64,000 nt of DNA, taken from positions 3,213,874 to 3,277,873 of the forward strand of contig NC_092014.1 in the NCBI RefSeq assembly GCF_042242105.1, in the 5' to 3' direction. Below are positions 46,926-59,174 of this stretch, one piece after another (position 1 is the stretch's first letter; each line of letters starts with the position of its first letter). The notes beneath the pieces are model-generated. The model was not told the DNA's origin. It was given only the letters and a program-made list of their open reading frames with translations, and did no database searches. This DNA is from Pempheris klunzingeri. Its lineage: Eukaryota; Chordata; Actinopteri; Acropomatiformes; Pempheridae. The translations under genes were made by a program, and so were the position numbers.

Positions 46926-49610
46926 GGGAAGCACATCTGATGGGAGGTGGTAAACCGATAAGCTGCAGGGTTAACTTGTAACTAATGAATGTGAGTGTGG
47001 AGGACGGATAAGAAATCTGGAAATTACTCGCCAGCCAAGGGTGAGACTCGGTCAATCAAGAGCCAAGATTTCCTCACAGTACTGAGACGGTTCTTAATGA
47101 GCCTGGAAATCAAACTCCTCTTTATTTTCTTTGATCATGCAGCTTTAAACACACTCACACACAGTCTGGCCAATCTCAGACGGGAAAGATAAGGTCTCTA
47201 TAAGACAATTTTGGGAGATAAGAATCAACTTGACATAACAGGACTGAAGAGCTTTCATTCATTTACCTCCTTAGATCCAAAGCCGTGTTTCCATGTAGGA
47301 GCTCGGCTTCGTTTAACGGACAGATAACCTGGACTCAGTGAATCGATAAATATCTCCACTGCTGAGCGACGAGACGAGAGGCGGTGAATTTTAAGATGGA
47401 ATCGTTAAAGACTTTGAGGACCGTTCAGAATCCGTTCAGGAGAAGCCGTCTGAGGGCACAGAAGAAATTCAAGTGTAGATGAAAAGTTATCCGTGTGGTC
47501 AAGAGGTGTGTTGAAGGCTGCGTCTCCACCAGTCCTGCAGCCGTGACTTCGCTTAATCCAGTGCCACCAAAGTTACACCCGTCCGACATTTCATTTCATG
47601 AGAAGATACCTCCAAGACACCTCTAACCAGCTGTACTTTAAGATAAAGGCTCACACACCAGAACGATTGAGAGACATGAAACCAACTTTTTCACGTCATT
47701 GGATACAAAACATTTGTATGATTACGGTGTCGGCCATTTTAGGGTAAAAAATATTTACTTGACTACTTTAATTGACCTGAAGTTTGGATGATATTAGTCA
47801 TTCAGGAACCTTTTTGGGCACTTCTCTATTATAAAGTCTGCAGAATCAGAGTTAGAGGTGGTTACGTAGAAGAACTGGATGCTGACCACCAGTGTTAAAA
47901 AGCTTAACATTAACCTGCTGCTCTTAGCTGAGATGTTGACACTGTTACAGTTAGCTGGACTAACTGCGATGGACCTTTTAGCATGTTAGCATGTTGATTT
48001 TTAGCTTAAAGCACAGCTGAAGTCTGACCATGCAAAGCTGAGCCTGACAAGCTGATACCGAATGCTCCCAAAATGGCTACTGTGGAGATGTTCAGGGAAC
48101 AAGTGAACCTTTCATCTGAGGCCAAACTTGACGTGTTTTCGTGTACACGTGACTGTGGAGTATCTTTCCTCTGGTGACAACTTGAACCTGATATTAGAAA
48201 AGGTGAAGAGGCTGGCACTAAGCTGGGAACCGATTTTCCTCCGCTAAAATGTTCACGCCTCCAGAGCGATTCAGAGTTGCCCCTGAGCGTGTGGTGGCAT
48301 CACAGCAGTGCAGCATAGTGTTTCATCTACACCCCTGTCTCTCTCTCTCTCCCCCCCCCCCACCCCCACGACCGGGATGAGTTTCTGGAAAGCAGTCCAG
48401 CAGAGCGATGATGTCAGCTGCGGAGCGAGAGCCTCAGATTGCGCTTTGATACTTGAATGCCACTGTTGTCCAGCCAAGATTTTTATCAGAGGAAAGACGG
48501 AGCCAAGAGGCATTTTAGCTGAAATTAGCGGAGAGATCTGCTCAGTGTTTGGATGGACGGAGGCGCTGAAAGCAGATGAAGACCCCGGAGGCCTAATTGA
48601 AGCAGATGCCATTTGATTTCTGAACGTAATAATTCCATGAAAGGGAAGAAACTCTTCTTGCCACAGATCAAAATCATCGATTCTGTGACATGGAAAACAG
48701 CCCTGAGAAGATCTAATACAGTTTTTAAAGCCATTTTTGTGGAGAAAGGCCTTAAAAAACGGTCTTTTTGATGTCTGCTGTATTCCACAGCTGTAAATGA
48801 AGCCACTGTGTTGACTTATTTTTCTTGTAGTGATGGACTGATGCAGCTGTGCAGCAAACCATGACGATGCAAATATGTGTCTGAGTAAAACCTGATGAAA
48901 CTTCCTGAGAAGTTAAATCATTTGTTTGTTTGTTTTTTTCAATACATCCAAATTTGTAATTAATTTTAGTGAGAGTCAGTGTGGAACATGATTCATCAGA
49001 TTAAACGATGATGACTCCATTGTTTTAAAAGGGAAAAAAAAAAGAAGCTGTTTTGTAACCTGTGCTTTGGTTAAAAGCCAGAAGGAAACAGTTTGGGAGC
49101 TTTCTACAACTTCAAAACCTCCTCCCACTTTGTGCTAAATATGTTCCGTACACGCTCGGTCTCCTTCTCTTTCCCATCTGTCCTGACGTAGATGAGCTCT
49201 GACACGTCCCTGTCAAACTGTCAGTGTGCGTTTGGTGACTTTCGTCCCCTCGTCCTGTTCTTCAAAAAATACTTTTCCACGTGTGTGTGTGAGAGTCGGC
49301 GACGGGAGCGTCTGAAACACCAAATTCAACACTGACAGACTCATTTGTGTCTGATTTCTGACGCCCTCCTGAAACTGTGGAGCTCTTCCTGACGTGGTTT
49401 TCCAGGATTTCTGCTGCTCCTCTCATGTTTTGACTCCTGAAAAGGGACCAACGGTTGAGCGCGTCTTTCCAGCGCTGGGCATTGTGCAATGTTGAACAGT
49501 AATTCACTGGAGGGGACACTTGACTATAATGATGTTTTTAATGAAGGTACTTTACCACCAATGTGAATAGTAACAATTCCAATCCAATAAATGATCCTTT
49601 TGTAGTGAAA
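46926..49610 (+). other. entpd7: Probable entpd7 3' UTR
   Basis: After the TGA at 46923 no other gene appears until the convergent gene's candidate polyadenylation signal at 50.8 kb. The first good AATAAA on the + strand is at 49586-49591, giving a 2.7-kb UTR. A C-rich run (48352-48366) and a TAGCATGTTAGCATG-type fish repeat (about 47925-48045) lie inside. Use of this signal is inferred. Confidence 0.45.
47925..48045. mobile_element. Interspersed repeat with TAGCATGTTAGCATG motif
   Basis: GCATGTTAGCATGTTGAT followed by TTTAGCTTAAAGCACAGC resembles a short non-coding repeat very common in percomorph genomes. Ends and class are unclear. Confidence 0.45.
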
Positions 49611-50810
49611 TCAGTTTGGAGTCCTGTGTGTGTGTGTGTGTTTGGATTAGTGGGCTTTGTACCCTCAGCACTGTCTTACAGACAAACTCAATCTCTATGT
49701 CTCTATTAATCAACTGCACCCCCCCCCCCAATCAGGTTAGAAATGTTACCTGTGGATAGAAATTCAGAAACAGCAATGTTACTCCTCACCAAAAATGATT
49801 GAAAGCTCCAGAAAAGCTACTAGAGAGCTTTAAAAAAAACAGATTTTATTGGGGTTTTTCTAGAAGTGCTGTTCTTTTAGGCTTTTAGATTAGAGACGAG
49901 GTTAAAGAGTCAGTTCAGACTCGTTTAAAAAACAAAACAAAAAAAAAGAAATCACATATTTTCTCACTTTGCATCTGGTGGCGTTTAGCTACGCAGATCA
50001 GTTTGATTTGATGTGCCCGGGTTTTTTTTTTTTGGAGACATTCATGTCTCAATTAGTCAGTATGTTCCAAATCACATCCACTTCACACCACGACGGGCTG
50101 GATGTGATTTTTGTGAAGCGAGAAAATGAGCAGGATTTGAACTTCTTACGTTCTCCATCTTCCACAGCCCAACACTGTGAACGCTCTCTGGGAGAAAAAA
50201 GATTGATCGAAATTGTGCGCCATTATCCTCATTTGTAGTTTTATTGCATTTGATGGGAGGCTTTTGAGTGCAGCTTTTTTTTTTTTGCCACTATAGAGTT
50301 TTCTGCTCAATAACAGCCGTCCTTAGTGAAGCCTGTGGATTAAAACATAATTCATCTTAATGATGTGAAAATCACTTGCAAAATTCACCTCCACTGCACT
50401 GGGGGAACTTTTTCTGTTTGATGCCATTAAAGATGAAGTTGCTGGAGGAGGAGGAGGCTGACCAGCTTGTTAACATGAAGCTGGTACGACTTGGATCCTG
50501 TGGGGAGTCGTTGCCACCCCGCAGAACAATCGCTGCCAGTAAAAGTTTCAAACGGGCCTGTGCGGGTCCTCAGGATGAAGTTATGTAAAAGCTTCTTTCA
50601 TAACGGATGCAGTGACTCTGAGCGACCTGCTGTTGGTGCTGCGCAGTATTCATGAACTTCTGTTGCTACAAAGGTGCTGTAAGGTATAATGAACAAAAAA
50701 GAAATGAATCAATTAATCACGGTGGCATGTAAAATGTTCATTACAGGAATATTTCTGTCGAAGAACATGCGACCACATCACTGTAAATTAAAGAGACACA
50801 GCCCCCGTTT
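49611..50810. other. Spacer between convergent genes
   Basis: About 1.2 kb between the candidate 3' end of entpd7 and that of the minus-strand gene. It contains a C run (49720-49730) and T/A runs. Short frames at 49969-50238 and 50376-50588 have no domain. Confidence 0.5.
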
Positions 50811-50816
50811 TTTATT
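50811..50816 (-). terminator. Candidate polyadenylation signal of the minus-strand gene
   Basis: AATAAA on the minus strand. The preceding transcript-sense sequence (minus strand, 50820-51000) is U-rich and U/A-mixed with GTATATTTTAAAATAAA, like the end of a long vertebrate 3' UTR. It is the last plausible signal before the entpd7 UTR. Confidence 0.4.
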
Positions 50817-51443
50817 TTAAAAATATACTTTAATACAACAGCTGCGTATAAATATTAAAATATACATTATACAGGTGTACAGTACACTCACACAAAACCA
50901 AAACAAAAAATATTAGGCTTCTATTTGTACGGCACTTCTTGTAATTTTTTTTTTTTTGTGTATTGTTTGTTTTTTTTTTTGTACTATTTTCTTAAAGGTT
51001 ACTTAACTGACAAAGGAGTTGTACATAAAGATGTGTTAATGTGTTAACAGGTCCGAAGTATTACTGTAGTATTGTGATTACTGGGTTACTGAAAGACAGA
51101 CAGACAGAGGGGGAGGAGGGGAGGAAAAGGGAGGAAGAGGAGTAAGGGTTGCTGTACAGTATATGACATGGCATTGTGGAATGTTTGCTAGTCTCTTGAT
51201 TTTCCTTTCCTCCCATCATTCAACATGTTTTCAGACAGGTTAAAGACCCAGCAGGGATGTGATTACTCAGTCTTTACTCCCTCCACAGGACGTCTTCCTC
51301 GGATACCAAAGTATCATTGAATTTCTAACAAGACATCATGTTTTTTTTTGTGTCCTTTTCCTGCTCACATCCACCACCGGCCTCTGATCTCGACTCATCG
51401 ATCTCGACAGAAACGACTGACTTGGTTTCGGTGAAAGCCACGA

Positions 51444-51479
<36 letters not shown>

Positions 51480-52267
51480 AGCTGCCTCTTGTACATCAAT
51501 ATTACATTTGAGATGCAGAGCCGAGCATCTGTGTTTCAAATCTCTGGCGATATTTCAGAGAGGTCATATTTTTTTTTTTTTTTCTTGTGACGTGCAAAAC
51601 AAGCAAAGTAGATGTGCCACTTCCAGCTACCATCGTTTTTTGTTTTTTTTTTATTCAGAGGGGACTCATAACTTGGAAAACAGGTGAAAACCCTCTGAGA
51701 AAATGCATCTAATTGAATGTTATTTGAGAGACAATTCTGAAAATACAACACTAACTGCTGTTAAAGCCCCTGAAAACGTGGTTTTTATTCTGGCATGTTT
51801 CACGATGTCATCGAAAATTCATGACTAAGTAGACAACAATCAAAGTTTAAGCTTAAAAAAAAACATCTTTACCTCAGTCAGAAACTTATTAGGAATGTGT
51901 GGTTGTGGTTTTTAGCAGTTTTGATTAACATCCCTTCTTTTCAGCTGGGCCCCGCCCACCTCAAACCACTGAGATAAACACAAATACAGACATTTCTTAT
52001 GCAAAATAACCAAAACTATTCTAAATTTGGCAGAAAAAATATGGGCAAATGTTTGAAATGTAAAAGGTAACCTATATATTTTTAAACCTGGGCTGAACTT
52101 TGACATCTTTTGGGTTTGAAATGACTGGTATGTACAAGAAGTTTCTGGAATTCGGCTCAGCTGGCAGCCAAGAACAGGCTGCAAGAGAGCTACAATAGCT
52201 GCAGTGTAATCTGGAGCCCGATCAGTGTACTTCCACTTAAAGTACTTTTTTTCCTCACTGAAAGGCA

Positions 52268-52728
52268 CAGATTGTTATTCAAAGTGGCTAACAACATTAC
52301 AGAAGGGATCCCTACAGAGATAGACCTGTAGGATCCTTCTTGTTTAACCAGAAAAAGCTGTTACGTTGCACTCCTCAGAGCCACCAGACTCCACTGACAG
52401 AAACAGTGATTTTACCTTGCAGAACAAAAGGAGCTGCTGGTCTACTGCTGCTTCGAGTGGTTAGTTTGTTTGTATTATTGTGTAACTTTGGTTTTAAGAC
52501 TTACTTTGGATCTCAGCTAACATGTTAAAACACCAAAGTCACAGCACCTAGACTAGGGAGATGTCCTGTGTTCTGTGAGGTAAAATTACTGTTTTTGTCA
52601 ATGGAGTCTGGTGGCTTTGAACCAAGTGATTAAAGTGCCGTTTCTGGTTAAACACAAGTGATCTTAGGGGTCTACCTCTGCAGGGATCCTTTGTGTAATG
52701 TTCGTAGACACTTTGAATATCAATCTGA
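52268..52728. mobile_element. Inverted-repeat (foldback-type) element, arms about 160 bp
   Basis: The left arm 52268-52430 and the right arm 52564-52728 are inverted copies at roughly 75-80 percent identity by eye, joined by a 130-bp loop. Shared words include AGCCACCAGACTCCA, TGTTTAACCAGAAA, ACATTACA and GGATCC. No coding frame. It is most likely a decayed non-autonomous DNA transposon with long terminal inverted repeats. In RNA it would form a long double-stranded stem. Confidence 0.75.
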
Positions 52729-53250
52729 GCCTGTCAGTAACAAAAACACTTTCAGTACACATATGTTGATGGGCGAAGTTGCCCCAAAGGTTTGCATTTA
52801 CAGCGATTATAGCAGGTTTGTGGTCACCTGCTGAGGAAATCTACTGGATCTTTTGAACCCACTGGTCATAAATCTGACCTAAAATGTGTAAAGATAGAGC
52901 CATGGTTTTAAAAAATCTGAAAATCCTTTACAAGCTTGTAAAGGAAACAGGTTTTTCAGGGTGTTTCAGAGGACCTCCTCAGTTTTTAAAAGATCACCAG
53001 AGATCAATATTTCATTCAGACAGATGCTTAGCTCTTAAAAACTAGTGATATGACACGAGAGGCACAAACTGGAGCTAGCTTCAGCCAGCTACCAACACCT
53101 CAGCTTCACTGATAAGAAAACTTCATGTGGATCTGCAGGTCTAAACCGACAACTTCCCCCATCTGGCTTCTTCCCAGATGAAGGTTTCCAGGTCAGTGAC
53201 AAAGGAGATGGGGGCATCAAGATGCAGGCTGCCATAGCAAGCAGCAGTGA

Positions 53251-53278
53251 TTCCTCCTCCTCCTCCTCCTCCTCCTCT
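53251..53278. repeat. (TCC)n microsatellite
   Basis: About nine TCC units, producing a false poly-Pro frame on the + strand. Confidence 0.9.
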
Positions 53279-53772
53279 GCAGCTGTCAGAGTGTGAAAGA
53301 GGGGCGGAGGTGGTGGACGAGGAGATTAAAAGGTTTCAGATAAACTATTCTGAAGCCTCGGCTAAGTGCCGTTTCCCCCGGCCTCCTCTGCCCAGAGGCC
53401 TGTCGCGTTTGAAACCGGAGAAGCCCGAGTGTCTCTGACAATGTGAGCGCTGGGGCAGAGCGGGGACGGGCACCCGGAGGTCAGCAGCGTCCCACCAGTG
53501 TAGGCTTACTGATGGGTCTATTCAGCCCACCGGTCCACAACGCCTCAACGCCCTGGTACAAAACCCCACTCCACACACATGGAAGGTGGTGAGGGAGGCC
53601 GGCCAACAGCGTCTCCCTGCCCGCATCACTCCCAGCGCTACTTCTCCATTCGCCTTCCTCGACTCAAGTTAGTGTTTTCCAAGCAGGGGCTATTATAGAC
53701 CTCGAGTATGTTAACCCAGGCATCCCAGCATGGGCACAGAACAGAGGCAGCTGTAAAACTGTTCAGGCCAAT

Positions 53773-54030
53773 AAGGGTGCAACTAACAATTTATCTATTC
53801 ATTGTTTAGTTTATTAAAAAAAAAAGGTCAGAAAATAGTGAAAAATGCCCAACAGGAGTTCCCAGAGCCAAAGCTGAGGGGTTCAAACTGCTCGTCTTTC
53901 CAACTAATGGTTCAATACCCAGAGATATTCAACAGAAATGCAGCAAATCCTCACATATCGGAGGCTTGAACAGCCAAAGTTTGGTTGTTTTTTTTATTAT
54001 TTAAATGATTAATCGATAATCAAAGCTGTT
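53773..54030. mobile_element. hAT-like MITE, degenerate (AACTAACAATT...GATTAATCGATAATC)
   Basis: GGGTGCAACTAACAATTTAT at the left, GGTCAGAAAATAGTGAAAAA in the body and GATTAATCGATAATCAAAGC at the right match the pattern of a very abundant percomorph repeat built around ATTAATCGAT words. Non-coding and decayed. Confidence 0.65.
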
Positions 54031-54376
54031 ATTTCACATCATTTTTAAGTTTTTCCGGTGGCTAACCCCAGATGACGACTGCATGTGGCTGCATCACCTT
54101 CACCATCTCTGTCAAACGTGGAGTTTAGAGTCGCTTTGCTGTCATTTTTTTGGGCGTTTTACAACCAAATTGAAAACACAGTTGCTGCTCTTTAATGTGT
54201 TAACAAGCACCGTGTAGTGGTTTTAATTACTGCACTACAACAGCCTGTTGTCCTCATTTTGTATCGGTGTTTTTCAGCTGAAGGAAAAACACAGGCATCC
54301 CCTCTCCTGCTTTACACATTTTGGAGAAGTAGCGACATGACAAAGCAGTCAGTAGCAAATGTAAATGCTTCATTAG

Positions 54377-55037
54377 AAGGAATAGTTTTGTGAGATTTGC
54401 TTTCTTGCCTCGGGTTAAAGATGAAACGAGGGACGGCTCAGCTTAGCATAAAGACTGGAAACAGGAGGAAACAACTAGCTCAGTCCAAAAGGTAACAAAA
54501 GGCCAGATTTCCCACAGCATGGCACTCTTAGCCGATTGTCACGGTGACATCGCATCATCTTCAATGCGACACAAACACAAAGGAGTGATGGAGGATGCTG
54601 AGGGGATGGTGGTCCTGATTCTCTGTACGTGGCTGTTTGATTTTGCAGGTTTGTCGACGGTAGCTCGGCTGTTCCGACGACGGACAGCTCTTTGAGAAAT
54701 CGACTCAGCTCGCTTGGACCCTCAATGGAGACGATGCTGAAAACAGAACCCTGCAGTGACTTCCTGGACCCCTTTCATCACTTTGAGACTGAAAGGTCAA
54801 GGAAATTAAAAAGTCCTGCACAAAAAAAAACCCCAGACCCATAAATAAGTATGTTAATCAGTGGGCTTTGGAGGTGCTGGTAGGTCAGTGTGCTACCTTT
54901 AGACAGAGCCAGGCTAGCTGAGGCCCTCTGCTTCCAGTCTTTACGCTAAGCTACGAGCTGCTGAGCGACTGGCTGAAGCTGCACAGTCAGCAAGAGGCGA
55001 ACAAGCACGTTTCTGAAAATGTCAAATTATTCCTTTG
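54377..55037. mobile_element. MITE with AAGGAATAGT ends, about 660 bp
   Basis: The left end AAGGAATAGTTTTGTGAGAT and the right end AAATGTCAAATTATTCCTTT are inverted copies. Inside each lie AGCTTAGCATAAAGACTGGA (left) and CCAGTCTTTACGCTAAGCTA (right), also inverted. GTGACTTCCTGG lies near the middle. I recognise this structure as a common fish interspersed repeat. No protein is encoded. Confidence 0.7.
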
Positions 55038-58000
55038 GATGTTTGACTCGTGTTAGATGACTATAAATATCAGCATTTAAATAGATTTGGAAGTGAACTG
55101 CACTGGTGGACAGCAGATCCTCTCCGGCAGCCGCAGCAGAGCCACAACACAACACAGCCGGGGGCTGGGGGGGCAATATTTGACTACTTGCTCCAGCAAA
55201 ACAGCCAAATATGGAGGAAAGTAGGTCCTCAGAGTAAAGGGTAGTTATCCACAGAGGTGACTAACAGCAGATCACAGCCAAACACTACCGGACATTAATT
55301 AATTAATTAATGCATTAAACACAGATTTCCTCATTAGCAGCCCAACTGTGACACCAGCCATCTCAAGGAACATGAGGTAAAGCTCTTCTGTCTGTGTGTG
55401 TGCTCTCCAGGGGTTCAAGCTAAACTTTCTCTTTCTCAGGAAGAGAAATCAGTGACAGACAAGTTTCTGCTTACTTCTCTCCACCAAACGCCCCAACGAA
55501 GGAAGTAACTCAGATGAGAATCATCCAGTTCACCTAAAGTCACCGTCCGTACCAGGCCTGCCTCGGCTGAGAGCATCACTTCTGTACGCTTTAAGTCTCA
55601 GCAGTTCCTCGTCTCGACCCAGGGCCGACCCCACCCTGTAATGACCATCATGAAAACAGTTAGAGACCAAACAGCAGACATCTTTGGGTCATTCCAGTCC
55701 CCCCCCCCTCCTTCTCTCATATCTGCCTCCTGCTTCCAGGTACACATAAACAGAAACTTTCTGGGAAACTAAGTCAGGAATGTGAGCAGAGACAAGTGGC
55801 CTTGCCAAAACTGGCCACTCCCCATTAAAGCTTTACAGTTAAAGGGATATTCCACGATACAAAAAAGTCAAAATGCTTCATTTTTTAAAGAGGAGTAATG
55901 CTACAGTATCAATACAACCCTTATACCAGATAACTAGCTGCGTAAAATCCGCCGTCATGTCTTGTTTGTTGTTTGGATCTGTGGCAAGAATTCACTGTGT
56001 TCTCTGCAGATCAGTTTTTGGCATATAGATGAATGTACACAGCAGATGGTGTCTTTTGTTACTTAACACCACTTTAGTAGAAGGAAAACATCAGGACAAA
56101 CTTGCGCACTCAAAGTGGAATCCCTCTTAAATCCCAAAGGCGGCGTCCTCCTCCGCCGTGACAGATGGGGGCTGCGCAACATTAGAAACTTCAGGGATAT
56201 GTACAGTTGTTTTCAGCTGTTTCCTCTCGTTTTGTTTGTTGCTGCGTGAGGGCATGTGAAGGGAGCCGCTGCCAGCACGAGATCCTGTGACTCCGCTGGC
56301 AGCCTCGCCAGCTTCCCAAGCCTCAGGACAGAGTGGGAGGAACTACTTCTCAAGCGGCAGAGAGAGTGCACCTTCACCAAACAGGTTTATTCTACTGGCC
56401 GCAACGACCTTCTCCTAGATCATCTGGCTTTTTCACTGTAAAATGATCACATGAACCTGACCAGTTCTTTAAGAAGCTGCATGTGCTGCATCTCGCAAAG
56501 CCACAGACTATCAGTCTTTAGCATCAGAGCTTAAAAAGCTGCAGAGCCCCACGATGAAACCTCTCCGGCTGAGCGACAGGAATCCTCTGTTTACAGTACA
56601 GTTCTACACTCGCACAGCCCACGAGCAAAACATTTCCCAGAAGCAAAAGGAAACAGAAACTTAAACAGGAGCGGGGACAAGCTGCCCAGGACTCTCGTAT
56701 CCACAGCTTTTAAAAATGACCACGAGAGAGTCCTCGAGGAGGTGAAGAGTTTAAGGTTAACTGCTCCTCTCCTGGTTGAGACAGGAAATGGACTTTCCAT
56801 AGGAGGGGAACAGCGTGTTACGGAGAAGCAGCTTTGGAACGCAGCCCAGCCGAGAGCTCGTCAAGGCTGAAAAACAAAAGGGGGGATTGCTTAGCTAACA
56901 GCCACTCCTCTACTTATATTTCCCAGAGATGATGTTCACAGAAACCGGCGCCAGCTACTGTTTCCATGTATAGGTTTTAATCTGAAAGCAAAATATTTTG
57001 GTTGACTTTTTTGGCTGAATATGTGACAGATGTAACACAGGCCTGCAGTTTTTTTCTTCTTCTTCTTCTTCTTTTTCTTCCTCTAAGTAAAGTGAAGTGA
57101 GGCCAAGCTCGGAGCAGTAGTCACGGGTTAGGTTTTACCATGTAATAGGGTTTAAGATCAGGCATAATAACACAGGTCCCTGTGGCTTTAAGCTCCAGGC
57201 ACTTCAGAAAGGCGTCATTATGCAAACAAACTGCCTATTACAACAGTACGTGCTCGCAGGCCAAAACCCAGTCAGCAGTTACTGCCTGATGCCTCCGCTC
57301 AGGTTTGCATTGCTTTTTATTTTTTCATCATACAGTAGCACCACGCTGGAACAAACCGAGACCACCATTCGGCCACAGAGCACCGAGCGCCCACGGTCTC
57401 TCAATCAGTGTCTGTCTTTAGACAAAAGGTGCCAAGTCTTTTTTTTCTCTTTTGGAGGATCTGAAGCCCTCTTCGAAGGTGCTTAGTTGCTTCTTTTTTT
57501 TTTTTTTGTTTTTTACCACAGTGCAATTCAAAGGGTCCTTGACTTTTTTTTTTCTTTTTTTTTTTTTTCTCTTTTTTAACGTCCAACAACATTTAGAGAC
57601 CTTGGACAGGTTGGTCTACAGCTTCAGCAAAGACCACAGAAGAAAGGCAGATTTCAAAACTCTCAAGACTGACGCCCACTGTGTGGGCTGTGGCATCGCC
57701 AAATAACAATAAAAATCAAAATAAAAAAAACAAAAAAACAAATTAGACTTATTTGCTTTCTAGATCTACAAGTGTTTTTCTCTATATGTCATTGCAATTC
57801 AGGAAGGTGCGCTACATAATCAGGTCAGGGGTTGAGGAGAGGGCTTGGGGAAGGCATTGAGGACACTTCCCTTTAGTGGGTACAAATAAAGCCACTGCAG
57901 ATACGCTAAAGGAGCACCAGGCTGCAGAGCTAAAAAAGGTGACCAAATAAACTGTCAGTCACAACACGGCCTCTCAGGTCCATGACAGTAGTGCATTTAG

Positions 58001-58482
58001 GTGAAGGGGATCAAAGTCCGTTCAGTGATGCCGTCCTTTGAGGACGCATGTGGGTAAACATGGCAACAATCAGAATACTTCAGTCACTTATCCCTCCCTT
58101 CCCAAAACAAAATGATGTGTTAATGGTTGGCAGCATCTGAAGCAGTGAGAGGTTTTGGTGTCCGAGTGGTTCAGCAGTGTCAGATATCTTTGGTCAGTTT
58201 GAATTAAGGTGCAATTTTCTCTTTCATTTTTAACTTTGCTTACATTTTGATGGGGTGATGGGGTGTTGAAGTGGGAGTCAGGTGGTGGTGGTGGTGGTGG
58301 TGGGGGGGGTTATTAAAGCTCCAAGGACTTTTTTTTCCGCAACAAACAGGCTGTTGTTTCCATCAACAGCTGGTCTGGCATCAGGACTCCATCACTTGTT
58401 GTGGGTCACAACACTTACTGACATTTCAGATGCTGATGGAATCTGAATGGTATGCAGTGCTTCTATAGGAGCCCAGCCAACA

Positions 58483-58513
<31 letters not shown>

Positions 58514-58930
58514 CCCGCTTCTTTGTCTTTCAGGCCTGGGCTCCTCCCACTTCCTTATTTTAGCACTTCCTCTATCCTCAAATGCCCCCTCGCCCTCGGC
58601 TCACTACCGGTCCCCTGCCGGCAACTATGACCATCTACAAAACAGTGCAATGTCTATTCATAGGCACACTGGGATACAAATACAGCACACAGAGGGAGAG
58701 AGGAACACTATACACGCTCATACAGTATGTTACATGTCCAACACCCACACACACACTCACACAGACAGACAGACAGACAGACAGAACATATAATACAGAG
58801 ACGTCAGCAGCAGCAGCAGCTCTGGCCTGGTGGTGGTTGTGGTGCAGCCTGCAGAGCGGTGAACACGGCTGCTGTTTGGAGGGCCAACAGGAGAGGACCA
58901 AGGTGGCAATTTACTCCCATTATGTTTAGG
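55038..58930. other. Non-coding, T/A-run-rich stretch
   Basis: No credible exon. It contains T runs at 57494-57590, A runs at 57711-57750 and 58482-58499, a TGG run at 58281-58303 and an ACAG repeat at 58761-58786. A few blocks (about 56100-56420) are more complex but not coding. Confidence 0.5.
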
Positions 58931-58936
58931 CTACTC

Positions 58937-58996
58937 TCATTCCTCCTCCTCCTCCTCCTCCTCCTTTTCTTCTTCTTCTCCTTCTTCTTCTTTCCC
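58937..58996. repeat. Pyrimidine tract (CCT)n(CTT)n
   Basis: Sixty bases that are all C or T on the + strand, mirrored about 120 bp downstream by a purine tract of GGA units (59119-59156). Such tracts can adopt triplex DNA. They also create false poly-Glu/poly-Pro frames on the minus strand. Confidence 0.9.
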
Positions 58997-59118
58997 AGCA
59001 TCTCCACCTCTTTGCTCTTCTTCACATGTGTACACATGGGAGTGGAGGCGGCGTAGGGGAAGCTTGGTCAGGTCAGCTTGGTAGGAGGCGCTGGGAGAGG
59101 AAGGTGTGGTAGAGCGCG

Positions 59119-59156
59119 GAGGAGGAGGAGGAGGAGGAGGAGGAGGAGGAGGAGGG
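59119..59156. repeat. (GGA)n purine tract
   Basis: About twelve GGA units, starting about 20 bp beyond the stop codon of the minus-strand gene, so in its 3' UTR as (TCC)n. Confidence 0.93.
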
Positions 59157-59174
59157 GATGCTGGGATGCGAGTT

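Larger units (their letters stand above)
50817..59174 (-). other. Possible very long 3' UTR of the unidentified minus-strand gene
   Basis: From the stop at 59175 down to the signal at 50811 there is no other coding exon on either strand. The interval holds microsatellites, two MITE-type repeats and an inverted-repeat element. Several intermediate AATAAA possibilities exist on the minus strand (for example near 57306-57316 and 56385-56395), so a shorter UTR with intergenic DNA beyond it is possible. Confidence 0.3.

Noticed and set aside
46651..47055. 134-codon minus-strand frame opposite the last entpd7 exon
   Set aside because: Antisense of a GC-rich coding exon; Arg/Gly/Ala-rich and without a domain.
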